Positions 26,750-33,827 of a stretch of 50,383 nucleotides of DNA are shown in pieces. Made by a program: the position numbers and the translations under genes. Source of the stretch: Chloroflexota bacterium. GTDB taxonomy: Bacteria; Chloroflexota; UBA11872; UBA12225. The notes beneath the pieces were generated by a model, which worked only from the letters and a program-made list of their open reading frames with translations, did no database searches and was not told the origin of the DNA. The stretch covers positions 103,981-154,363 of the forward strand of contig JAUJOR010000013.1 of NCBI GenBank assembly GCA_030447525.1, in the 5' to 3' direction. Within the stretch, counting starts at the first letter, position 1. Every line of letters starts with the position of its first letter.

Positions 26750-28696
26750 CTACAGGGTAGAGAGGTCGGCCACGGCCGGCAGGGCCTCCACGGCGGCGAG
26801 TTCGGCCGGCGAGAGAATGTGCGCCCGCCAAATGCGCAGGGCCTTGGCCACCACGGGGTCATCCTGCGCCGTTTGGCTCCGTGGACGGTCGAAAGGGAGG
26901 CCGGCGTTCTCCGTCAGGACGCATCGTACCTTGCAGTGCGCCCCCAGGACACGTCGCAGGGCCTTCTCCACGGCGATGCGGTTGGCCGGGTCGAGGATCT
27001 TGTTGCAGTGGAAGGCGAAGCGGAACTCCAGGACGACGACGTTCCCGTCTTCGACCTGCATGGGGTTGGCATCCTTGAGCAGGGCCTCCACCGAGCGGTT
27101 GGCGTGGCGAACGGCTTCCAGGACCGCCGGCCAGCGCTCGCGCACCAAATCGATCCCTATGCCGGTGGCTGATGGGTCCGAGCGTGTTGGGGCCGGCAGC
27201 GCGATCGCCGGCATGTCCGGAGAGGGATCAGGTGGCAAGGCCTCCTGGCCGTCGTCGGGCGCCGGCCAGGGGGGCTGGTCGGCCGCTGCATCCTGCGCCA
27301 GGGCGGCCGGCCAGGCCGGCGGGGCCTCGCCGGGCGGCGCTACGGGAGCGGTGGAGGGTTCTGGCGGAGTAGCGTTCGGGGCGTCCGGCGGCTGTAGGGG
27401 CTGGGATTGGAGGGCCGGGCCGGAGGCCGGGGGCGGGGGCGCAGCCGCAAGGGCAGGGGGGATGGCCTGTTGGGGCTGGGGGGCGCCGGGGCCGTCGCTC
27501 CCCACCGGGAGGGGGAGAGTCATCGTCGGCGCCGGCAGAGAGGCCTCGACGATGGCCAGCTCCAGAGGGAGCTGCGGCTGCGCCGAAGGGGCTTTGAGCC
27601 CTTGCTCGGCCTGCGCGAACAGCTTGATCAGACGGACGAGATCGGCGAGGGACAGGCGCCGGGCGCGCTGCTGCACCGCCTCGCGCCGTTCTTCGTCCAG
27701 GCGGAGCAAGGTGGCGGCGTCGCTGTGGGCGAGGAGCAGGGCACGGAGAAACTCCAGGATCTGGCGTGTGAATTGGCGTAGGTCGACGCCCTGGCTGGCC
27801 ACGTCGTGGACGAGGCGAAGGCCGGCGGGGAGGTCACGCTCGATCACGCTGTCGGCCAGGCGGCAGACGGCGTCGAACCCGGTGAGGCCCAGCATCCCCT
27901 GCACGTGGGCCGCGGTGATAGTGGGGGCGCCGAGGGTTAGGCGAGGGTCGGCGGTGATCCCGGTGACTTCCCGCGTTGCCCCGGCGTACGCCAGGGCCTG
28001 GTCGAGCAGGCTGATGGCGTCGCGCGCCCCACCGGCGGCGGCCTGGGCCAGGAGCTCGGACGCCCCCTCCTCCAGGCGCACCCCCTCGGCGGCGGCGACG
28101 TGCATCAGATGGCTGACCAGGGTCTCTAGGGAGATGGGCTTGAAGTCGAAGCGCTGGCAGCGGGAGGCCACCGTGGCCGGGACTTTCTGAGGGTCGGTGG
28201 TGGCCAGGATGAAGATGACGTGGGCCGGTGGCTCTTCCAGGCTCTTCAGGAGGGCGTTAAAGGCCTCCTGGGTGAGCATGTGCACCTCGTCGATGATGTA
28301 GACCTTGAAGCGCCCCGTCAGGTCGGCGCCACCGGGACGCTGCATCAGCCGCTCGCGGAGCTGGCGGACGTCGTCGACGCCGCGGTTGGAGGCCCCGTCG
28401 ATCTCGATCAAGAGGTCGAGCTGACGTCCGCTGAGCAGGGCCTGGCAGTTCTCGCAGGCGTTGCAGGGTTCTCCCTGCAGCCCCCGCCGGCAGTTGACGG
28501 CCCGGGCGAGGATGCGCGCGGCTGAGGTCTTACCGGTGCCCCGCGGGCCACAGAACAGGTAGGCGTGGGCGATCTGGTTGCGGGCGACGGCGTTACGCAG
28601 CGTGCGGGTGACGTGCTCCTGGCCGATCAACGGGTGCCGGTCGGGCTCGGCGAAGGTCTGGGGCCGCCACTTGTTGTAGAGGGTGATGGACGCCAT
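26750..28696 (-). CDS. dnaX: DNA polymerase III subunits gamma/tau
   Basis: Seen: 648 residues from ATG 28696 (MASITLYNKWRPQTFAE), with AGGAG ~9 nt upstream; the longer frame to 28810 crosses a hairpin and is unconserved. Walker A GPRGTGKTSAARILA, zinc-binding CNACENC, sensor/SRC region FILATTDPQKVPATVASRCQ, then clamp-loader domain III. Residues ~400-530 are a Pro/Ala-rich linker, and the tail holds a tau-type domain. Known: clamp loader that loads the sliding clamp and tethers the core polymerase. It follows the SRP RNA gene and precedes ybaB, as in Bacillus. I see no slippery A-run for a programmed gamma frameshift, but did not test all frames exhaustively. Confidence 0.95.
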   Translation of the reverse strand: MASITLYNKWRPQTFAEPDRHPLIGQEHVTRTLRNAVARNQIAHAYLFCGPRGTGKTSAARILARAVNCRRGLQGEPCNACENCQALLSGRQLDLLIEIDGASNRGVDDVRQLRERLMQRPGGADLTGRFKVYIIDEVHMLTQEAFNALLKSLEEPPAHVIFILATTDPQKVPATVASRCQRFDFKPISLETLVSHLMHVAAAEGVRLEEGASELLAQAAAGGARDAISLLDQALAYAGATREVTGITADPRLTLGAPTITAAHVQGMLGLTGFDAVCRLADSVIERDLPAGLRLVHDVASQGVDLRQFTRQILEFLRALLLAHSDAATLLRLDEERREAVQQRARRLSLADLVRLIKLFAQAEQGLKAPSAQPQLPLELAIVEASLPAPTMTLPLPVGSDGPGAPQPQQAIPPALAAAPPPPASGPALQSQPLQPPDAPNATPPEPSTAPVAPPGEAPPAWPAALAQDAAADQPPWPAPDDGQEALPPDPSPDMPAIALPAPTRSDPSATGIGIDLVRERWPAVLEAVRHANRSVEALLKDANPMQVEDGNVVVLEFRFAFHCNKILDPANRIAVEKALRRVLGAHCKVRCVLTENAGLPFDRPRSQTAQDDPVVAKALRIWRAHILSPAELAAVEALPAVADLSTL

Positions 28697-28735
28697 CGGG
28701 AGCAACTCCTGTGTTGCCGCGGCCGCCGACGAGAA

Positions 28736-28759
28736 AGGGCAGCCTGGTACGGCTGCCCT
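28736..28759 (-). terminator. Hairpin 40 nt upstream of dnaX (terminator or attenuator)
   Basis: Perfect 9-bp stem (AGGGCAGCC with GGCTGCCCT) and 6-nt loop; on the minus strand it is followed by TTTCTC. It lies between the SRP RNA and dnaX and could end SRP RNA-derived read-through or attenuate dnaX. The rest of 28697-29027 shows no gene or other signal I can support. Confidence 0.5.
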
Positions 28760-29027
28760 AACGTGTATCACGTCTGGAGGTGTTACTCCGTTACCCTCTG
28801 CCACAGTCACGACCGGCGCGCGCTGCGGAGGGCAGAACCTGCCGATCTACCGGAGCCGGGTAGCACAGCGCCGCGGATAGCGCTCAGCCGGCGCCGATCT
28901 ACGAGTGGGCCGGCGCCTCCGCCCGCAGGTATCGGCAATGGACCTACCCCCGCCGGCCGGGAACGCAGACTTCTGACCGAGCGGCCGGCGGCACCAGACG
29001 GCGCTGTCTACATAAGGAGAAAGGGCG

Positions 29028-29295
29028 GTCGTGCACCCTCTTTTGACCCATACTTGCCGACTTGCCTCGAACAGCTAGCTCAGACCGGGCGACCCTGCGG
29101 CACCCAGAGCGCACTATTTACCGCTGCTTCCTTCCGGACCTGACGGGGTTCATAGGGCTCTGCCGCGCAAGACCCAAATCCTCAACGCCGCTCGTCCATG
29201 GCAGGCTCGGTAGCGGTGAGCCGGGAGAAGGAATTCAGCCCCGCTATAGCGGATCGCGGGTAGAGGGCACCGCTAGCTCCCCGCCTAGCACGACC
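29028..29295 (-). ncRNA. ffs: Signal recognition particle RNA, large bacterial type (with Alu domain)
   Basis: The minus strand has the ends and core of the Bacillus-type 6S-like SRP RNA. The 5' Alu part starts GTGCTAGGCGGGGAGCTAGC and has GGTGCCCTCTACC. The S domain has GTCAGGTCCGGAAGGAAGCA, the universally conserved loop bound by Ffh, at about 29120-29145. TGCCGCAGGGTCGCC and GAGCTAGCTG follow, and the 3' end GGTGCACGAC pairs with 5' GTCGTGC. Length ~268 nt. Known: this RNA with Ffh targets membrane proteins; the Alu domain is typical of Firmicutes-like and some other lineages, while Proteobacteria have only the ~114-nt form. A promoter lies just upstream. Its place between tadA and dnaX matches Bacillus scr. 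Confidence 0.95.
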
Positions 29296-29302
29296 ACTTC
29301 AA

Positions 29303-29331
29303 AGTCTAACCACGCCGGGGGCTAACTGCAA
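29303..29331 (-). promoter_or_regulatory. Sigma-70-type promoter for SRP RNA
   Basis: On the minus strand TTGCAG (29331-29326), 17-nt spacer, TAGACT (29308-29303), which places the start of transcription about 7-12 nt downstream, at the 5' end of the SRP RNA. Position relative to a clearly defined RNA end makes this one of the safer promoter calls here. Confidence 0.75.
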
Positions 29332-29577
29332 GCGAGCGGCGCTGTTGCGGCGCGGTTGTCGTAGGGGGCCCCTGGCGCCGAACGGCCGCTTCAATTCGTT
29401 GACGGATGCAGCGCCCTACGACGGATGCAGCGACCAACGCGCGCCCTGTGGCGGGCGGAGCTCGCGGACGGCGAGATGAGGATCAGGGGCCGGCGGAGGG
29501 CTCTACTGCGCGCCCCGGCAACGGCCGGTGGCGTGTGGTCGGCGGCAGCCGGGGTGCCCAGCTTTGTACTGACATGG

Positions 29578-29663
29578 CGGAGGGGGTGGGATTCGAACCC
29601 ACGATGCCTTGCGACATACACGCTTTCCAAGCGTGCGCACTAGACCAGCTATGCGACCCCTCC
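29578..29663 (-). tRNA. tRNA-Ser (GGA)
   Basis: Class II tRNA on the minus strand: acceptor GGAGGGG with CCCCTCC, anticodon stem CACGC/GCGTG with loop TTGGAAA (anticodon GGA), long variable arm (ATGTCGCAAGGCAT), T loop TTCGAAT, discriminator G as expected for serine. No CCA is encoded. It is one of two adjacent tRNA-Ser genes between tadA and the SRP RNA. Confidence 0.96.
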
Positions 29664-29761
29664 GGAGCACCCTGGCGGGTGCGGTCTGAACGTCCGGCGT
29701 CTCAAATCAGGCTACCACGCCGGGGTGACGAGAGACTTCTCCCTCTAGCCTGACCTGGGGG

Positions 29762-29849
29762 CGGAGGGGGTGGGATTCGAACCCACGAGACGCTTGTGAC
29801 GCCCACTCGTTTTCGAGACGAGCTCCTTCAACCACTCGGACACCCCTCC
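29762..29849 (-). tRNA. tRNA-Ser (CGA)
   Basis: Class II tRNA on the minus strand: acceptor GGAGGGG with CCCCTCC, anticodon stem CTCGT/ACGAG with loop CTCGAAA (anticodon CGA), long variable arm (GGGCGTCACAAGCGTC), T loop TTCGAAT, discriminator G. Acceptor and T arms are identical to those of tRNA-Ser (GGA), ~100 nt away. Confidence 0.96.
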
Positions 29850-30068
29850 CCGGCGCGATGCCCGTACGTCCGGCGGAGACCCCTGTTAAGTGTAGAGCCT
29901 TTTATGCCCGGCGGGACGCCGACACCACATGAGCTCGGCCCGGCGCCCTGCCGGGCAGGTGGCACGATGCAGCGTCTTCTCACCAGTGTACCCGAATGGC
30001 CCAGGCGTCGGGCCCGGGCGTGATGCGGGCTGTCCCTGCCGTACTACCCTGCCCCCTCACCTGGATGC

Positions 30069-30587
30069 CTAGAGGTTTCCGGAGGGGAGCGCGACGGCGA
30101 GCCCCTTCTCCCGGCGGCGCTGGCGCAGTTCGGCGAAGAACTCCGCCAGCTGCGCCTGGGCCTCGCCCGCCAGGACGCCCCGCGTGACTTGTACCTGGTG
30201 GTTCAAGGCCGGGGACTCCACGATGTTGAAGACAGAGCCGGCGGCCCCGGCGCGCGGGTCGTCCACGGCGTAGACCAGGCGGCCAATACGGGCCTGGACC
30301 ATGGCCCCGGCGCACATCGAGCAAGGCTCCATGGTGCAGTAGAGGGTGACGTCCGGCAGGCGCCAGCGACCTAGGCGGCTGGCGACCTCACGGAGCACCA
30401 GCAGCTCGGCGTGGGCTGTGGGGTCAGCCAGGTCCTCTTTGCGGTTGTGCTGGCGCCCGACGACGGCGCCGGCGAGGACGGCCACAGCCCCGACCGGGAT
30501 GTCACCCGCCTCGGCCGCGGCCTGCGCCTCCTCCAGGGCTAGGCGCATCAAGGCGTCATCGCCCTGGCCGTGCACGTCGCCAATCAC
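30069..30587 (-). CDS. tadA: tRNA adenosine(34) deaminase
   Basis: Seen: 172 residues from GTG 30587, with GGAG ~8 nt upstream. Zinc-deaminase motifs: TAHAELLVLRE (HAE) and PCSMCAGAMVQARIGRLVY (PCxxC). N-terminal helix MRLALEEAQAAAEAGDIPVGAV and C-terminal GVLAGEAQAQLAEFF also fit. Normal length. Known: it makes inosine at the wobble position of tRNA-Arg (ACG). Its location beside tRNA-Ser, SRP RNA and dnaX matches Bacillus. Confidence 0.96.
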   Translation of the reverse strand: MIGDVHGQGDDALMRLALEEAQAAAEAGDIPVGAVAVLAGAVVGRQHNRKEDLADPTAHAELLVLREVASRLGRWRLPDVTLYCTMEPCSMCAGAMVQARIGRLVYAVDDPRAGAAGSVFNIVESPALNHQVQVTRGVLAGEAQAQLAEFFAELRQRRREKGLAVALPSGNL

Positions 30588-30964
30588 TATGCCACTCCGC
30601 GGACAAGCATATATCTCCTGTCAAGCGGGGATGTCGCAGCGGTTCTGGAGAGGGGGGCGAGTCAGAGGGCCGTGCTCTAGCCACTCCGTTACCGATCTGC
30701 TACCTGGCGGTGGGGTGGGCACGGCCATTCGGTAGCAGGCGATTGTCGGCAGGGGCCGCCCCTGAGCGGAGCGAAGGGCCGAACCCGGGAGCAGGACTGC
30801 CACCGGGAGCGGCCGCTGATGAAATGGCCCGGGAGCGGGAGCGAAAGCCCTTGTCTCCCTCTGTCACGGGGCGTACACTCGGCGCGCCGACCGGCCCGGC
30901 GACCCACGCTCCCCTTCAATCCTGCCCGCGTCGCGCCGGCTCCCCAGAGGTACGCGAGGCACGC
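30588..30964. other. Intergenic region between tadA and the UvrC-like gene
   Basis: 377 nt between two divergent genes; it should hold promoters for both. On the minus strand a TTGACA (30624-30619) is present, but no -10 box lies at 16-18 nt. The plus frame of the UvrC-like gene is open from 30710, but its product there is low-complexity. I see no RNA gene or repeat. Confidence 0.4.
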
Positions 30965-32116
30965 ATGGTCCAGCAGCAGGGCTTTCTCGCCCCACCCGCG
31001 GTGACGATCCTGGCCACTGGCCGGGGCCAGGCCTCCAGATCTGGTGTGCGCCGCGCGCCGCTGGCGCCGGGCTGCTACGTGTTCCGTGACGCCGAGGGGG
31101 CCGTGCTGTACATCGGCAAGTCCATCGCCCTGCGGCAGCGCCTGGCTTCTTACTTCGCCAGCCCCGGAAAGCTGGATCGAAAAACGCGGGCCATGGTCGG
31201 GCACGCCCGCGAGGTGGAGTGGCACACTGTGGGCTCCGAGGTAGAGGCCCTGATCCTGGAGTCACAGCTGATCAAGGCTCACCTGCCGCCGTACAACGTC
31301 CAGGGCCGCGAGTACCCGCACTACACGTTTATCCGCTTCACGGCCGTCGATGGCTTTCCGTACCTGGAAGTCTGCGATGTGGTGGACGCCGATGGGGCGG
31401 TCTACTATGGCCCATTCTGGGGGCGAAGGTCGGCCGAGCAGACCCTGGAGTTCGTGAACCGGCTGTTCCACCTGCGCCGCTGCAGCGGGCCTTTGCCGGC
31501 GCCGGCCGCCGGCGCCGCATGCTTTTACGCCCAGGTGCGGCGGTGCAGCGCCCCCTGCCTCGGCCGGGTCACACGGGAGGCGTACGGCCACGGCATGCAA
31601 TCCGCCGACGAGCTCCTGCGGGGTGACATTGGCCGGCTGATCTCGCGCCTGGAGCGCGAGCGGGATGTCGCCGCCGAGGGGCTGCGCTTCGAGCAGGCCG
31701 GCGAGCTGCACCAGATCGTCCAGGCCCTGCAGTCGCTCCGAAGCAAGCGGGGTCATCTCCGCTCCGCCGCCGGCACGCTCAACTTCCTGGTGGTGGTGCG
31801 CCAGGGCGACGGCGGGCGCGCCGAGGTGCTGGCTTTCTCGGCCGCCCGCCTCCAGGGGCAGGTGAATGTCTCGGCCTGCCTGGAAGGGGGTGACCGGGCA
31901 TCCCTGGAGCGGTTCGTCCTTACTCATTACCCGACGCAGCGCCCCCTGGCAATCGACCATGACGAGCTTGACCAGATGCACGTCGTCGCCGAATGGCTGG
32001 CGCGCCGCGGCCGGCGGGCGGTGTACCTGCCCCTGCCGGACGGGCCGCTGGGCCCGGGCGACGCCCGGCAGGCGGTACACGCCGTGGCTCAGGCGTTGGC
32101 GGGCGCGCCGGACTGA
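30965..32116 (+). CDS. GIY-YIG nuclease with UVR motif (short UvrC-like / Cho-like protein)
   Basis: Seen: 383 residues from ATG 30965, which has GAGG ~7 nt upstream; the frame is open to 30710. A GIY-YIG domain at about residues 30-115 (CYVFRDAEGAVLYIGKS... and EALILESQLIKAHLPPYN) is followed by YPHYTFIRFT, YYGPFWGRRSAEQTLEFVNRLF, a Cys-rich segment (CFYAQVRRCSAPCLG) and a UVR helix (LRFEQAGELHQIVQALQSL). Known: UvrC is ~600 residues with a second, RNase H-like nuclease and HhH region making the 5' cut. Those are missing here, so only the 3' incision half is recognisable. The C-terminal ~110 residues are unrecognised. It may be an accessory 3' endonuclease like Cho, or a divergent UvrC. Downstream 32117-32346 shows only a possible extended -10 (TGCTACGAT) before trxA. 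Confidence 0.82.
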   Translation: MVQQQGFLAPPAVTILATGRGQASRSGVRRAPLAPGCYVFRDAEGAVLYIGKSIALRQRLASYFASPGKLDRKTRAMVGHAREVEWHTVGSEVEALILESQLIKAHLPPYNVQGREYPHYTFIRFTAVDGFPYLEVCDVVDADGAVYYGPFWGRRSAEQTLEFVNRLFHLRRCSGPLPAPAAGAACFYAQVRRCSAPCLGRVTREAYGHGMQSADELLRGDIGRLISRLERERDVAAEGLRFEQAGELHQIVQALQSLRSKRGHLRSAAGTLNFLVVVRQGDGGRAEVLAFSAARLQGQVNVSACLEGGDRASLERFVLTHYPTQRPLAIDHDELDQMHVVAEWLARRGRRAVYLPLPDGPLGPGDARQAVHAVAQALAGAPD

Positions 32117-32346
32117 GGCTTGCACCCTTATCCTCGCCTCCGGCGCGATGGGCCCCGGAGCGATGAGCCGGACAGGCTGCCGATGGAGAGCCTTCCACCG
32201 CCGGCGGCTGCGGCTCCGCAGGTATGAGATGGACAGCTTTGCTACGATCTTAGGCGAGCGGGGCGGCGACGGGCCGGCCGTTGCGGGATGCGACGGCGCG
32301 ACGGTGCGTGCCCCCTCGTCCAAGAGAGGAAAGCTGAGCAAGAGTC

Positions 32347-32685
32347 ATGGCAACGCATCCGTTCGACGTGTCCGACAAGGACTTCGAGACCCGAGTGCTG
32401 CAGGCAGATCAGCCGGTGCTGGTCGATTTCTGGGCGCCCTGGTGCGGGCCGTGCCGGGCGGTGGCCCCGGTGGTCGAGCAGCTGGCCCAGGAATATGAGG
32501 GCAAGGTGCACTTCGCCAAGCTCAACACGGACGACAATCAGCAGACGGCCATGAAGTATGGGATCATGGCCATCCCCACGCTCCTCATGTTCCGCGGTGG
32601 GAACGAGGTGGCTCGTATCACCGGGGTGCAGCCAAAGGCGGCGCTCAAGCGCACGATCGATAGCGTCGTGGGCGCAACTGCCTAG
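32347..32685 (+). CDS. trxA: Thioredoxin
   Basis: Seen: 112 residues with the active site FWAPWCGPCRAVAPVV and the cis-Pro loop YGIMAIPTLLMF; KLNTDDNQQTA precedes it. Typical length and fold. Known: cytosolic disulfide reductase for ribonucleotide reductase and others. A possible extended -10 box TGCTACGAT (32240-32248) lies ~100 nt upstream; the ribosome-binding site is weak. Convergent with the FmdB-type gene that ends 83 nt downstream. Confidence 0.97.
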   Translation: MATHPFDVSDKDFETRVLQADQPVLVDFWAPWCGPCRAVAPVVEQLAQEYEGKVHFAKLNTDDNQQTAMKYGIMAIPTLLMFRGGNEVARITGVQPKAALKRTIDSVVGATA

Positions 32686-32768
32686 GGGACGGCTACCTGT
32701 GCGACGCCAGGGGGCTCCTTCGTCGCAGCGCCGGATGCGCTGCCGACGAAGGGGCGCCCTGAGGGCGG

Positions 32769-33155
32769 TCAGTCGTCGAGCGCACCCGTGGGGGAGCCGT
32801 CGTCAACGGCTCCCTCTGCTGTCTCCGGGGTCTCGCCGCTCTCCAGCTGCTCGACCATCTCCTGATAGTCATCCGGGAGATCTTCGCCAAGCTGCTGTCC
32901 CAGCTTGCGGGCCCAGCGGGCGACGCTCCGGGGGTCGTTCTCGTTCACGTCACCGAACATGCTTGGATCGGCCAGGTCCTCGAGGCGGGAGTCCTCGCTC
33001 TTCATCACGGCGACGCGGGAGATCAGCTTGGTCATCTGCTCCGGTGCGGCGCCACAATGCGGGCAGGTCGGGGTGGCGGCGCCGGCGGCGAAGGTGCGGA
33101 AGAGATGGCTGGAGCGGCGCCGGCAGGCGGCGCAGCGGTACTCGTAGACGGGCAT
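32769..33155 (-). CDS. FmdB family zinc ribbon protein with acidic tail
   Basis: Seen: 128 residues from ATG 33155 (MPVYEYRCAACRRRSSHLF). CAAC and CPHCG form the zinc ribbon typical of the FmdB/CxxC_CxxC_SSSS family, covering the first ~50 residues. A long hydrophilic acidic tail follows (DPSMFGDVNENDPRSVARWA and VEQLESGETPETAEGAVDD). Known: the family is small and of uncertain function, first named as a regulatory protein of formamidase/amidase operons. The tail is common in Chloroflexi and Actinobacteria homologues as I recall. It converges on trxA and diverges from folK. Confidence 0.85.
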   Translation of the reverse strand: MPVYEYRCAACRRRSSHLFRTFAAGAATPTCPHCGAAPEQMTKLISRVAVMKSEDSRLEDLADPSMFGDVNENDPRSVARWARKLGQQLGEDLPDDYQEMVEQLESGETPETAEGAVDDGSPTGALDD

Positions 33156-33278
33156 GGTAGGCCTCGAAGCTAAAGGCAGGGGGCTGGTCCCAGGGGAGAT
33201 TATAGGCTTCCGGCGCCGGCTCGTGCCCCTCGCTTCCCCGGCGCCGGCCGGGTCGTCCTCGGCCACAGGAGCCGAGTT

Positions 33279-33827
33279 GTGATCGCGGGGATGGACGCAC
33301 CTCCGGGCGCGCCGGTCACCGTCTATCTGGGCCTGGGGGCTAACGTCGGCGACCGAGCGGCCAGCCTCGACCAGGGGCTGGCTCGGCTGGAGGCCCCCTG
33401 CGGCCCGCTACTGCGGTCGTCGATCTTCGAGACCCCGCCCTGGGGCGATCTCGACCAGCCGGCGTTTCTAAATCTCGTCGTCCGGGGAGAGACTCGCCTC
33501 GGCCCGCGCGCCTTGCTCCGCCTGGTCCAGGCGGTGGAGAGAGCCATAGGACGGGTGCCGACGCGCCGCTGGGGTCCTCGCGTCCTGGACGTGGACGTGC
33601 TGGCATACGGGGAGGCAGCGTTTGCCGATGGAGAGATCGAGGTGCCGCACCCGCGCATGCATCAGCGGGGCTTCGTCCTGGTGCCCCTGGCTGAGATCGC
33701 CCCTGAATGGCGTCATCCAGGGCTGGGAAAGACGGCGGCGGAGCTCCTCGCCGCCCTCCCAGGGGAAGAAACGGCCCCTGTCGTCCCCTGGCGCGCCAGA
33801 CCGGGGACGGCGGGGGCGACGCGGTAG
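33279..33827 (+). CDS. folK: 2-amino-4-hydroxy-6-hydroxymethyldihydropteridine pyrophosphokinase
   Basis: Seen: 182 residues. GTG 33279 is preferred because AGGAG at 33267-33271 lies 7 nt upstream; ATG 33291 is the alternative. HPPK motifs: YLGLGANVGDRAASL, FETPPWGDLDQPAFLNLVV, RRWGPRVLDVDVLAYG and VPHPRMHQRGFVLVPLAEIAP. Known: transfers pyrophosphate from ATP to the pterin in folate synthesis. No other fol gene is adjacent. Its 3' end overlaps that of the convergent GT-C gene by 115 nt, which is long for bacteria. Confidence 0.95.
   Translation: MIAGMDAPPGAPVTVYLGLGANVGDRAASLDQGLARLEAPCGPLLRSSIFETPPWGDLDQPAFLNLVVRGETRLGPRALLRLVQAVERAIGRVPTRRWGPRVLDVDVLAYGEAAFADGEIEVPHPRMHQRGFVLVPLAEIAPEWRHPGLGKTAAELLAALPGEETAPVVPWRARPGTAGATR

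Noticed and set aside
30596..30624. TTGACA as the -35 box of a tadA promoter
   Set aside because: No -10-like hexamer is found 16-18 nt downstream; the ATATAT nearby is too close.
30640..30710. tRNA-like stretch on the minus strand (GAGTGGCTAGAGCACGG)
   Set aside because: It resembles a D arm, but no anticodon stem, T loop or acceptor pairing can be formed.
32242..32511. Small minus-strand frame over the trxA start
   Set aside because: Antisense to trxA, with no domain and no ribosome-binding site.
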